Source: Luteolibacter sp. SL250
Lineage (GTDB): Bacteria > Verrucomicrobiota > Verrucomicrobiia > Verrucomicrobiales > Akkermansiaceae
Length of the DNA stretch: 64,000 bases
Reading direction: 5' to 3'
Assembly (NCBI RefSeq): GCF_026625605.1
Contig: NZ_CP113054.1
Location: 1-64,000, forward strand
Made by a program: the position numbers and the translations under genes. Under the pieces are notes generated by a model that was not told where the DNA came from, searched no databases, and saw only the letters and a list, made by a program, of their open reading frames with translations. This document shows, piece by piece, positions 55,678 to 64,000 of this stretch. How positions within the stretch are numbered: the stretch's first letter is position 1; the number at the start of each line of letters is the position of its first letter.

Positions 55678-56799
55678 GTGAGAAGTTGCTCCGCACCCCC
55701 GAAGCTGTTGATCTACCGCCGCGGCTGGTCCGCCACCGGCGGCGCGGAGAGGTATCTCCGGAGATTCGCCGATGGACTGGAGTCGGAGAACATCGGGGTC
55801 GTTATCCTCGCTGACCAGACCTGGCCCGCGGAAGCATGGAATGGCCACCCCATCGAAAGGATCGATGGAGCACCGGACCCCTCCGGCTGCCTGGATGGCA
55901 TCCGCTCCCGTCATCCCGGGGCGGTGTTGTTCTCCATGGAGAGGATTCCGGGGGCGGATGTCTTCCGGGCGGGTGACGGCGTCCACGCCGCATGGCTGGA
56001 ACGGCTCGACCGGGAGGAAGGAACCGTCCGCGGCATCTTCCGCAGAAGCCGTCCGTTGCACCGTGGAATCCTCGCGCGGGAGGCCGCCATGTTCGGCGGC
56101 CCTGGCCTGAAGATCGTGGCGAACAGCGGCATGGTTGCGGACGAACTGGTCCGTTACCATCACATCCGCCGGGAACAGATCGCCGTGATTCCCAACGGCT
56201 ACGACGCTCCTGACATCCCTGCCGGAGAACGGGCGGTCCGCCGTTCGGCGAAGCGGGCCGGGCTGGGAATCCCTGAGGATGATGTCGTCTTTCTCTTCGT
56301 CGGTTCCGGCTGGAAAAGGAAAGGCGCCCAGACCGCCATCGACGCCTTCCTGTCATTGGCGAAGCCCGGCTGCCATCTGGTCATCGCGGGCAAGGGACGG
56401 GCACGCCGCACCGCGCAACCTGGAATCCATCTGACCGGCCCCGTCCCGGACCCCACCGATCTCTATCTGGCCGCCGATGTTTTCGTACTGCCCACCCTTT
56501 ACGATCCGTTTTCCAACGCCTGTCTGGAGGCCGCTGCCTTCGGCCTTCCGGTGCTGACGACCGATGCGAACGGCTTCGCGGAGGTACTCAGGGATCACGA
56601 TGGCTCCGGTGAGGTCATCCCAGTCCCGCGGACGACCCATGCTTGGGCGGAGGCCATGGAACGCTGGACCGAACCTGGGATCAGGGAGGCGGCCCGTGCC
56701 CCGCTGTCCCGCATCCGCGGGCATCACACCGTTTCCCGGAACGTCACCGCGACCATCGAATTCATCCGAACCGCAATCCCCGAACCCGCCACGCCATGA
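55678..56799 (+). CDS. GT4-type glycosyltransferase
   Basis: About 373 residues (GTG start at 55678 chosen because homology begins with KLLIYRRGWSATGGAERYLRRF). It has a GT-B fold with the donor-binding block FVLPTLYDPFSNACLEAAAFGLPVLTT. It resembles WaaG-like LPS core glycosyltransferases. Possible starts upstream include GTG at 55612. First of a four-gene glycosyltransferase run, with an ATGA overlap to the next gene. Confidence 0.82.
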   Translation: MRSCSAPPKLLIYRRGWSATGGAERYLRRFADGLESENIGVVILADQTWPAEAWNGHPIERIDGAPDPSGCLDGIRSRHPGAVLFSMERIPGADVFRAGDGVHAAWLERLDREEGTVRGIFRRSRPLHRGILAREAAMFGGPGLKIVANSGMVADELVRYHHIRREQIAVIPNGYDAPDIPAGERAVRRSAKRAGLGIPEDDVVFLFVGSGWKRKGAQTAIDAFLSLAKPGCHLVIAGKGRARRTAQPGIHLTGPVPDPTDLYLAADVFVLPTLYDPFSNACLEAAAFGLPVLTTDANGFAEVLRDHDGSGEVIPVPRTTHAWAEAMERWTEPGIREAARAPLSRIRGHHTVSRNVTATIEFIRTAIPEPATP

Positions 56800-57590
56800 T
56801 CCAAAACCGGAACCCGCTGCCCATCTCCGTGTGCATGATGTGCCTCAACGAAGGCCACCGCATGGAATCCGCCCTCCAGCAAATCGGTGAATTCGCCGAA
56901 TGGATCGTCCTCGATACCGGCAGCAGCGACGACACCGTCGCCAGGGCCGGACAGCTCGGAGCGACCGTACGCACCACCCGTTGGGCGGGATACTCCGAAA
57001 CCCGTAGGGAGCATTTCCAGATGGCCAGCCAGCCGTGGATCCTGTGGATCGACGCGGACGAAATCGTGACACCCGAAATCGTGGACGAACTGCGCGGCCT
57101 CTTTGCCAACGGCGCACCGGACCACGCGGGATACAGGATCAGCCGCGTGATGTATTTCGAGAGCCGGTGGATCCGGTTCGGCGACTGGTATCCGGACCGG
57201 GTGACCCGTTTGTTCCGGGCGGACTCCTGGTCGATCGAGAAAAAGGAAGTCCATGAGTCGGTCCGGATCGACGGGACGACCGGAAGATTGGATTCCGAGC
57301 TGCCGCATTTCTCTTACGAAGGCTGGAAGGACCGGACCCTCAGGATCGCCCGCTATGCGCAGCTCTGGGCGGCGCAGGAGAGTTCGGCAGGCCGGGGATG
57401 CACGCTGGCGTCCGCCGCCGCACGCTCCTGCTGGAGGTTTTTCCGCAACTACATCCTGAAAGGAGGGGTGATGGGTGGAGTGCTCGGCGCCAGGATCGCC
57501 GGTTCCTGCGCGAAGGAAGTCTGGCTGAAATACGCCGCACTCGCCCCCGGCCGACGTGCCGTCGGCACCCACCTGCAGCGAGAGGCGTGA
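56796..57590 (+). CDS. GT2-type glycosyltransferase (WaaE/KdtX-like)
   Basis: 264 residues. GT-A fold: ISVCMMCLNEGHRMESALQ, IVLDTGSSDDTV (DxGSxDxT) and the DADE at ILWIDADEIV. The pattern and length match the WaaE/KdtX family of LPS-core beta-1,4-glucosyltransferases. Overlaps the preceding gene by four bases. Confidence 0.82.
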   Translation: MIQNRNPLPISVCMMCLNEGHRMESALQQIGEFAEWIVLDTGSSDDTVARAGQLGATVRTTRWAGYSETRREHFQMASQPWILWIDADEIVTPEIVDELRGLFANGAPDHAGYRISRVMYFESRWIRFGDWYPDRVTRLFRADSWSIEKKEVHESVRIDGTTGRLDSELPHFSYEGWKDRTLRIARYAQLWAAQESSAGRGCTLASAAARSCWRFFRNYILKGGVMGGVLGARIAGSCAKEVWLKYAALAPGRRAVGTHLQREA

Positions 57591-57603
57591 AGGATCTCCG
57601 TAG

Positions 57604-58689
57604 ATGGACACCATCATCCATACCGAAGCCTCGCATGGCTGGGGCGGGCAGGAAATGCGGATCCTCACGGAGTGCCGGTGGTTCCGGGCCCAGGGCTTCC
57701 GGTGCCTGTTGCTGGCAAAAGGTGACTCGCCTCTGGCGGAGCATTTCCGGAGGGAAGGCTTCGACGTCTTGCCGGTTCCCTTCAAACGGGGCTCCCAACT
57801 CCGGGATTTCATGGCCTGCCTCCGGATCTTCCGGAAGCTGAAACCGGCCCTCGTGGCCACCCACTCGAACATCGACAGCCGGGTTGCCCTGGCTGCCGCC
57901 ACCGCAGCCGGCGTGAAACGAAGGGTGCGCTACCGGCACGTGAGCATCCCCGTCCGGACATCCCCTTGGAACCAGGTGATCTACCGTCGCTTTGCCACGG
58001 GGGTGGTGACCACCTCCAGATCGATCTCCGACGAGCTTTACCGCGGCTTCAAACTCCGGAAAGACGCCATCCGCTCCGTCCCTACCGGGGTGGTATCCTC
58101 GCCGAAGGACCACAACGCACACGATGAGATCCGTTCCCGTCTCGGCCTGCCACGGAATGCGCGGATCATCTGCCAGGTTTCCATCCTCAGAAGTTGGAAA
58201 GGGCACGTCCATCTGCTGGATGCCTTCGGCCTGGCCGCCGCCGGGCGCCCGGATCTCCACCTCGTCATTGTCGGGGATGGCAACATGGGGACGGAACTCC
58301 GGAAAAAGGCAGGGGCCATGGAAGTCTCCCGCCGGATCCATTTCACCGGACATGTGGAGGATCCCTATCCATGGTTCCAGGCGGCGGACATCATGACCCT
58401 GGCCAGCACCGGTGGCGAAGGGGTTCCACAGTCCGCCCTGCAGGCATTCGCCTGTGGGAAGCCATTCGTCGGGACCACGGTGGGAGGCATTCCCGACATC
58501 GTCCGCCATGAAGTGAACGGCCTGCTTGTCCCTCCCGCCGATCCACAGGCCATGGCGGACGCGTTCGCCCGTTTGCTGGATGACGACCGGTTTGCGGCAA
58601 CCCTCGGGATGGAAGCGGAACGCACGTTTGATGCCTGCGGTTCCGTTGATCACATGGGGGAGTCCCTGCGGAGATTCCTCAATCTATGA
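57604..58689 (+). CDS. GT4-type glycosyltransferase
   Basis: 361 residues. GT-B fold: HTEASHGWGGQEMRILTE at the start and the donor-binding region VSILRSWKGHVHLLDAF...IMTLASTGGEGVPQSALQAFACGKPFVGT. Similar to LPS or capsule glycosyltransferases acting on lipid-linked saccharides. Follows the WaaE-like gene by 13 bp. Confidence 0.85.
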   Translation: MDTIIHTEASHGWGGQEMRILTECRWFRAQGFRCLLLAKGDSPLAEHFRREGFDVLPVPFKRGSQLRDFMACLRIFRKLKPALVATHSNIDSRVALAAATAAGVKRRVRYRHVSIPVRTSPWNQVIYRRFATGVVTTSRSISDELYRGFKLRKDAIRSVPTGVVSSPKDHNAHDEIRSRLGLPRNARIICQVSILRSWKGHVHLLDAFGLAAAGRPDLHLVIVGDGNMGTELRKKAGAMEVSRRIHFTGHVEDPYPWFQAADIMTLASTGGEGVPQSALQAFACGKPFVGTTVGGIPDIVRHEVNGLLVPPADPQAMADAFARLLDDDRFAATLGMEAERTFDACGSVDHMGESLRRFLNL

Positions 58690-58746
58690 TGCCGCGTTTT
58701 TTCTGTTCCGGAACACGCCCTGAGCCATCTAGCCTGCGGGGTGCCC

Positions 58747-60834
58747 ATGCCCCACGCCAGCGAACCCCTGCGTACTGACGGAAAGTTTTTCCGTGAGGGA
58801 ACGGAGCGTGTTCCCTTGCTGGCGGTGACCTACGGTCCCTTTCCGGAAAATCACGCTGCCTCCGCCGACGCGGATTTCGCCCGCATCGCGGCGGCCGGGT
58901 TCAATGCCGTGCGGACCTACACCCTGCCGGGAACGGAGCTGCTGGACGCCGCCCACCGTCATGGGCTGCGGGTCTTCGCCGGGTTGGAGTGGGGCTATCC
59001 GGCGGATTTCAGGAAGCGTCCGGCTCTCGTGACCCAGGCATTGGTGAAGCTGGCGAATTTCCTCCAGGAACACGGGGACCATGCCGCCATGGCCGGTGTC
59101 TATGTAGCCAACGAGATCCGCGCCGACCTGGTGCGCTGGATGGGACCGGACTTTGTCCGTGGAGTGCTGGAGCAACTGATCACCGAAGGCAGGCGGGCGG
59201 CGCCCCACCTGCTTTTCGCCTACGCGAACTATCCCAGCACGGAGTACCTGGAACCTGCAAACGCGGACTTCACCGCCTTCAACATCTACCTGGAAAAGGA
59301 GGACGACTACCGTGCCTACCTCAAGCGTCTCCACCACATCGCAGGCGACCGTCCGCTGGTGATCTCCGAGTTCGGCCTGGATACCCACCGCAACAGCCGG
59401 GAAACGCAGGCGGAGGTCCTGCGCTGGGGGGCCGCCATCTCCCGCGAGGAAGAGGCCGCCGGTTTCACCGTCTATGCCTGGAGCGACCTCTGGGCCACCG
59501 GTGGTGAGGAGATCCTGGACTGGGACTTCGGCATGACCGACCGCCGCGGCGAGCCTAAAGAGGCGCTGCTCCGGTGGGATGCCTCCCTTTTCACAAGGAC
59601 GGAGTTCCCTTCATCCCCTTTCGTCTCGGTCATCATCTGCACGCGGAATGGCATCAAGCGCATCGAGGCCTGCCTGGAGGCTGCCTCACGCATGGCCGGC
59701 GGAGGATTTGAAACCATCGTCGTGGATGATGGCTCGGAGGATGGGACGGCGGACCTGGTCGCCACACGGTTCCCCGGCGTCCGTCTGCTGAGGCTGGAAG
59801 CTGGCGGACTGAGTGCCGCGAGGAATGCCGGTGCCGCCGCGGCCCGCGGAGAAGTGCTTGCCTTCACCGATGACGACTGCGAGCCGGACATCGAGTGGGT
59901 GGCGCGGCTGAGGAGGGTCTTCCATGACGGGAAATATGCCGCCGCAGGCGGGCCGAACCTCCCGCCACCGCCCAGGGACTGGCGTGAGGCGGTGGTCTGC
60001 GCCGCCCCCGGAGCGCCCAGTCATGTGATGCTCACGGATGATGAGGCGGAACACCTTCCCGGCTGCAACATCGCGGTCACGAAGGAAGCGTTCAAGGCGG
60101 TGGGTGGATTCGACCCTCAGTTCCGCACCGCCGGGGATGACGTCGATTTCTGCTGGCGTCTGCGGGAGGCGGGCTACCGGCTCGGCTTCGCTGCGGGCGC
60201 GTTCGTCTGGCACTGGCGGCGGCCGTCGTTCAGCGCGTTCTTCCGCCAGCAGCAGGGCTACGCCAGGGCGGAGCGCCTGCTCATCGCGAAACATCCCGGC
60301 CGCTTCTCGAAACGCGGCGGTGCCCGTTGGGAGGGCTTCGTCTATGGCGGGGGACCAGTGCGGGCCACGCGTGACTCCATCATCTACCACGGACCAATGG
60401 GCACCGCGGGCTACCAGCGCGTGATGAACCGCATGCTGCCGCTGCGCGGACTGGACGAACGCCACGACACGGTGGTGACCCGCCTGGCCCTGGACCTGAT
60501 CACGTTCATCCAGCCACGGCTCCGCGCCTGGGGCAGGACCCACAGCATCGTCCTGCGGAGCGGGGCGGCGGAACAGCACCGTGCCGAGGACCCGACCGAC
60601 GAGTTCGGCATCCAGCCGAAGGAAGGACAGGACCGGGAGTTTTTCCTCAAGTTCCTGATGGACCGCCGCTGGAAGCCCGGGGGTGACACGGACGAATGGG
60701 ATGTCGAGAAGAACGGCACCCGCGTCCTGCTCGCCACGGAATACCGCAACCACAAGCCCGTCATCCTCTTCCGCATCTGGGGACCGGCGGAGCAACTGAT
60801 GCTCTACATGGGCGTGAACCGGAAACGCCGATGA
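58747..60834 (+). CDS. fusion of glycoside hydrolase (clan GH-A) and GT2 glycosyltransferase
   Basis: 695 residues from the ATG at 58747; a GTG at 58741 would add two residues. Residues ~1-285 are a TIM-barrel glycosidase-like domain with an Asn-Glu acid/base pair (AGVYVANEIR, Glu123) and a nucleophile-type glutamate in VISEFGLDTH (Glu208). Residues ~295-540 are a GT2 domain (VSVIICTRNGIKRIEACLEA; VVDDGSEDGTADLV; FTDDDCEPD; FRTAGDDVDFCWRL). The last ~120 residues are not recognised. Soluble, with no signal peptide, so both domains are cytosolic. Its stop overlaps queA. Confidence 0.82.
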   Translation: MPHASEPLRTDGKFFREGTERVPLLAVTYGPFPENHAASADADFARIAAAGFNAVRTYTLPGTELLDAAHRHGLRVFAGLEWGYPADFRKRPALVTQALVKLANFLQEHGDHAAMAGVYVANEIRADLVRWMGPDFVRGVLEQLITEGRRAAPHLLFAYANYPSTEYLEPANADFTAFNIYLEKEDDYRAYLKRLHHIAGDRPLVISEFGLDTHRNSRETQAEVLRWGAAISREEEAAGFTVYAWSDLWATGGEEILDWDFGMTDRRGEPKEALLRWDASLFTRTEFPSSPFVSVIICTRNGIKRIEACLEAASRMAGGGFETIVVDDGSEDGTADLVATRFPGVRLLRLEAGGLSAARNAGAAAARGEVLAFTDDDCEPDIEWVARLRRVFHDGKYAAAGGPNLPPPPRDWREAVVCAAPGAPSHVMLTDDEAEHLPGCNIAVTKEAFKAVGGFDPQFRTAGDDVDFCWRLREAGYRLGFAAGAFVWHWRRPSFSAFFRQQQGYARAERLLIAKHPGRFSKRGGARWEGFVYGGGPVRATRDSIIYHGPMGTAGYQRVMNRMLPLRGLDERHDTVVTRLALDLITFIQPRLRAWGRTHSIVLRSGAAEQHRAEDPTDEFGIQPKEGQDREFFLKFLMDRRWKPGGDTDEWDVEKNGTRVLLATEYRNHKPVILFRIWGPAEQLMLYMGVNRKRR

Positions 60835-61820
60835 GCCTGCTGACGAAAGATTTTTCCTACCACCTGCCGGACGAACTGATCGCCTCCAAGCCGCTGGCAG
60901 AGCGCTCCGCCTCCCGTATGATGGTGATTCACCGGGAAACCGGCGTCATCGAGCACCGCATGTTCACGGACTTCCCGGAGTATCTCCGCGCGGAAGACCT
61001 GCTGGTCCTCAATGACACGAAGGTCATCCCCGCCCGCGTGTTCTCCGACGACGGGAAGATCGAGATGCTCTGCCTGGACCGGCTTTCCCCGACCGAGTGG
61101 CGCTGCCTGGTCCGCCCCGGGAAGAAAATGCGCGAGGGCAGGACCGTCACCACCGGAGGAACTACTGGAACCGTAGTGGAAGTTTTCGAAAACGGCGACC
61201 GGTTGATCCGCTGGGACACCCCGGTGGACCTGGACAAGCACGGCCACCTGGCCCTGCCCCACTACATGAACCGGGAGGACGATCTGTCCGACCGGGAACG
61301 CTACCAGACCGTCTTCGCCCGCGAGGAAGGGGCCATCGCCGCCCCCACCGCCGGCCTGCATTTCACCCCGGAACTGCTGGCGGAGATACAGCACGCGTTC
61401 CTCACCCTTCACGTCGGCGTGGGCACCTTCCGGCCGGTGAGCGTGGAGAACCTTTCCGAACACGTGATGCACTCGGAACGCTACGCCGTCACCCGGGACA
61501 CCGCCGCCAGGGTGAACGCCGCCTCCCGCGTCATCGCCGTCGGCACCACCGTCACCCGGGTGCTGGAGTCCCTGCGCACGGACGACGGCCGGAGGATCGC
61601 GGAGGATGACCAGCGCGGGGAGACGGACATTTTCATCCACCCGCCCTACCGGTTCGGCGTCATCGGCGGCCTGCTGACGAACTTCCACCTTCCGGAAAGC
61701 ACGTTGATCATGCTGGTGAGCGCCTTCGCCGGGCGGGAGCTGGTGCTGGACGCCTACCGTCAGGCGGTGGAGCGTCGCTACCGTTTTTACAGCTACGGGG
61801 ACTGCATGCTGTTGATTTGA
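60831..61820 (+). CDS. queA: S-adenosylmethionine:tRNA ribosyltransferase-isomerase QueA
   Basis: 329 residues. QueA signatures are DFSYHLPDELIASKP, LVLNDTKVIPARV, AAPTAGLHFTPELL and GGLLTNFHLPESTL. It adds the ribosyl group in queuosine synthesis on tRNA. Its ATG overlaps the fusion gene's stop by four bases, so it is coupled to the glycosyltransferase operon. Confidence 0.96.
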   Translation: MSLLTKDFSYHLPDELIASKPLAERSASRMMVIHRETGVIEHRMFTDFPEYLRAEDLLVLNDTKVIPARVFSDDGKIEMLCLDRLSPTEWRCLVRPGKKMREGRTVTTGGTTGTVVEVFENGDRLIRWDTPVDLDKHGHLALPHYMNREDDLSDRERYQTVFAREEGAIAAPTAGLHFTPELLAEIQHAFLTLHVGVGTFRPVSVENLSEHVMHSERYAVTRDTAARVNAASRVIAVGTTVTRVLESLRTDDGRRIAEDDQRGETDIFIHPPYRFGVIGGLLTNFHLPESTLIMLVSAFAGRELVLDAYRQAVERRYRFYSYGDCMLLI

Positions 61821-61847
61821 GCGGCGTGGTGTGGAAACTCCCGGGAG

Positions 61848-62606
61848 ATGAAATTGATCTCCTGGAATGTGAACGGCATCCGCGCCACGCTGGGCAAGGG
61901 CTTCGGCGACTTCGTCACCGCCTCGAAACCGGACATCCTCTGCCTTCAGGAAACCAAGGCCCGCCCGGAGCAGGTGCCGCTGCCACCGGAACTGGACGGC
62001 TACCATGGCTTCTGGGATGTGGCGCAGAAGCCGGGCTACTCCGGCGTGGCCGTCTTCACCCGGGAGCAACCGCTCGACGTCCGCATGGGCTTGGGCATGG
62101 ATGAACATGACAAGGAAGGCCGCGTGCTGACACTGGAGTATCCGGACTTCCATCTGGTGAACGTCTATACGCCCAACTCCCAGGACGGCCTGCGCCGCCT
62201 GCCCTACCGCCTGACCTGGGACCTCGCCTTCCGCCGCCATGTCTCCGGACTTGCGAAGACGAAGCCGGTGATCTTCTGCGGCGACCTCAACGTCGCCCAC
62301 CAGGAGATCGACATCGCCCGGCCGAAGGAGAACCGCCTTTCCGCGGGCTTCTCCGACGAGGAACGCGCCAGCTTCGGCGAACTGCTCGGCGCGGGCTTCA
62401 CCGATACCTTCCGCCACTTTTACCCGGACAAGCGGGGGGCCTATTCCTGGTGGTCGTTCCGTGGCGGCGCGCGCTCGCGGAACGTCGGCTGGAGGATCGA
62501 CTACTTCGGCGTCTCCCAGCCCTTCATGGACCGGGTGAAGGACGCGGTCATCATGCCGGAGGTGACCGGCTCCGACCATTGCCCGGTCGGGATCACCCTT
62601 GCCTGA
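61848..62606 (+). CDS. xthA: exodeoxyribonuclease III (XthA family)
   Basis: 252 residues. AP endonuclease/exonuclease motifs are ISWNVNGIRA, LCLQETKA, GDLNVAHQEIDIA, WRIDYFGVS and SDHCPVG. It repairs abasic sites in DNA. It begins 27 bp after queA. Length is typical. Confidence 0.96.
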   Translation: MKLISWNVNGIRATLGKGFGDFVTASKPDILCLQETKARPEQVPLPPELDGYHGFWDVAQKPGYSGVAVFTREQPLDVRMGLGMDEHDKEGRVLTLEYPDFHLVNVYTPNSQDGLRRLPYRLTWDLAFRRHVSGLAKTKPVIFCGDLNVAHQEIDIARPKENRLSAGFSDEERASFGELLGAGFTDTFRHFYPDKRGAYSWWSFRGGARSRNVGWRIDYFGVSQPFMDRVKDAVIMPEVTGSDHCPVGITLA

Positions 62607-62670
62607 GGCCGCCAGATCCGGCAATTTTGCAAAAACACCGGGAATCCCACGTATCCGGTGCCCCTGCGAC

Positions 62671-64000
62671 ATGCCTTTTCCGCGTACGATCCTTGCCTTC
62701 TCCCTGCTCTGCGCCGCCAGCTCCCATGCGGCGGACGATGGCGGCTTCACGGAACGCGCCGCGGAGTTTTTCGCGAACCGCTGCACGGACTGCCATGACT
62801 CGGAAACGAAAGAAGGCGGGCTGGACCTGACGAAGATCGGCCCGGACATGGCCGGACACACCGACCTCTGGACCAACATCTACGACCGGGTGAAGTCCGG
62901 CGAGATGCCACCGAAGAAACGGAAGAACCGTCCAGAGCCAGAGGAAATCCAGGGGCTGCTCAAATGGATCGAGCCGCGGCTCGCCCAGGCGGATCAGCAA
63001 CAGCGCGAGGTGTATCTCCGCCGCCTTAACCGGACCGAATACCGGAACACGATCCGCGACCTGCTGGGTGTGGATCGGGATTTCTCCGGCACGCTGCCGG
63101 AGGACCAGAAAGCGGGCGGCTTCGACAACAACGGCAAGGCGCTCGCCATTTCCGCCGACCAGATGGAGGCCTACCTCACCGCCGCGTCCGTGGCACTGGA
63201 CCAGGCGCTGAAACCGGGAGAGAAGCCGGTGACCCACAAGGTGGTGGTGGATCCCGCACCGGAGCTGCTGGAACACATCACGAAATATCCCACCAACAGC
63301 TACGCCATCGTCGATGGGATGGCCGCCACCTTCCGGACGGAGCGCGGCACCTACTCCCAGATCGCCACCCGGCAGAACGTGACGAAAAAGGCGGGCCGCT
63401 ACCGGTTCAAGTTCCAGGCAAAGGCGCTCAACACGACCAAGGACCTCGTCTTCGCCATCCGCAACTACGGCTCCGCCAGCGGCAGCGGGAATCCCGGCTA
63501 CCTGGAGGTGGGACCGGAGCTGAAGACCTTCGAGTTCGAGATGGATATGGGCTCCTACTCGCCCATCCAGTTCTTCGCCATGGGCCTGCCCTACCTGCCG
63601 GACAAGGCGAAGGGAGCGGCCAACCCCGGCATCGCCTTCGGCAAGGTGGAGATGACCGGACCGCTCGCCCCGGTCTGGCCGCCGGCGTCGTACACCCGGG
63701 TACTTGGAAAGCTGGATGTCACCAAAGCGACCGCGCCGGATGCCCTGCCCGTGCTGGAGAAATTCATGGCCCGCGCCTTCCGCAGGCCGCTGCAACCGGG
63801 CGAGACCGACCGCTATCTGGCGCTGGTTTCCGCACGGATGGAGGCCGGCGCGTCATTCACCGAAAGCCTGCGCGCCGGGATGCTGGCCGTCCTCTGCTCC
63901 CCGAATTTCCTCTACCTGCGGGAGGATATGCGTCCCGGAGAGGCCCGCGTGACGGACACCGAACTGGCCTCCCGGCTGTCCTACTTCCTCTGGAGTTCCA
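62671..64000 (+). CDS. planctomycete-type secreted heme protein (DUF1587/DUF1592 family), 3' end beyond the window
   Basis: 443 codons to the window edge, incomplete. A signal peptide (TILAFSLLCAASSHA) precedes a cytochrome c-like domain with a single CTDCH heme motif (Cys38-x-x-Cys41-His42) in the FFANRCTDCHDSETKEGGLDL context. Then comes the DUF1587 block (RRLNRTEYRNTIRDLLGV) and the start of the DUF1592-type region (YTRVLGKLDVTKATAPDALPVLEKFMARAFRRPL). Such proteins are common in Planctomycetes and Verrucomicrobia, often next to DUF1552 proteins. Substrate unknown. Confidence 0.9.
   Translation, partial: MPFPRTILAFSLLCAASSHAADDGGFTERAAEFFANRCTDCHDSETKEGGLDLTKIGPDMAGHTDLWTNIYDRVKSGEMPPKKRKNRPEPEEIQGLLKWIEPRLAQADQQQREVYLRRLNRTEYRNTIRDLLGVDRDFSGTLPEDQKAGGFDNNGKALAISADQMEAYLTAASVALDQALKPGEKPVTHKVVVDPAPELLEHITKYPTNSYAIVDGMAATFRTERGTYSQIATRQNVTKKAGRYRFKFQAKALNTTKDLVFAIRNYGSASGSGNPGYLEVGPELKTFEFEMDMGSYSPIQFFAMGLPYLPDKAKGAANPGIAFGKVEMTGPLAPVWPPASYTRVLGKLDVTKATAPDALPVLEKFMARAFRRPLQPGETDRYLALVSARMEAGASFTESLRAGMLAVLCSPNFLYLREDMRPGEARVTDTELASRLSYFLWSS

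Noticed and set aside
60804..62879. 691-codon minus-strand frame
   Set aside because: It is antisense to queA and xthA, which have complete signature motifs.

Overview
The window is a high-GC chromosomal segment that looks like Verrucomicrobiota, probably a Verrucomicrobiaceae/Luteolibacter-like organism. This is inferred from protein families, because the 16S gene could not be searched. The supporting families are an ECF sigma factor of the Rhodopirellula/Verrucomicrobium type paired with a FecR-LamG protein, a PEP-CTERM exosortase substrate, a DUF1080 protein, a planctomycete-type heme protein, and an ExbB/ExbD/TPR cluster. Most of the window is ordinary dense coding sequence, with many 4-base ATGA stop/start overlaps. 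No CRISPR array, transposase or prophage is visible.

Region by region. (1) 1-5.7 kb: an rRNA operon on the minus strand (16S, tRNA-Ala, tRNA-Ile, 23S), with the two tRNAs in the reverse of the common order and boxA-like sites in leader and spacer. The 5S gene lies outside the window. (2) 6.2-10.5 kb: an RND pump and its periplasmic adaptor. (3) 10.5-17.1 kb: an S4 RNA-binding protein, a DEDDy nuclease, a XylR-type regulator, small membrane and lipoproteins, an acidic conserved protein, and TerC overlapping the GTPase EngB. (4) 17.4-24.9 kb, minus strand: an envelope operon encoding a TonB-like protein with a von Willebrand A domain, a 975-residue TPR protein, a second secreted helical protein, ExbB, and three ExbD subunits. 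This is the best candidate for an undescribed energy-coupled system. (5) 25-33 kb: a lipoprotein beta-propeller, purEK, DUF1802, a zinc ribbon, rpsT, an L,D-transpeptidase with a GT2 glycan synthase, a YugP-like protease, a glutaredoxin and a DUF1080 protein. (6) 33.2-36.3 kb: FecR-LamG and ECF sigma divergent from a PEP-CTERM gene. (7) 36.7-43 kb: a large subtilisin-like protease downstream of argC-argJ. (8) 43.1-44.7 kb: tRNA-Pro, a tRNA-derived inverted repeat, and an ORF fusing the DnaG zinc-binding domain to a double GNAT acetyltransferase. (9) 44.7-47.7 kb: a GbsR-type regulator and a four-gene envelope/redox operon with matching operators. (10) 48-54 kb: a 3D-domain lipoprotein, a Fur-family regulator, rsgA-mscS-ribD, and a small secreted protein. 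(11) 54.3-61.8 kb: gdhA divergent from a glycosyltransferase cluster that includes a glycoside hydrolase-GT2 fusion and ends in queA. (12) xthA and the start of a DUF1587/DUF1592 heme protein cut by the window edge.

The envelope theme is strong. There is a proton-motive-force coupling operon, surface-glycan glycosyltransferases, an L,D-transpeptidase, PEP-CTERM export and a sigma/anti-sigma pair. Function calls rest on motif and family recognition from the translated sequence, and no similarity search was run.
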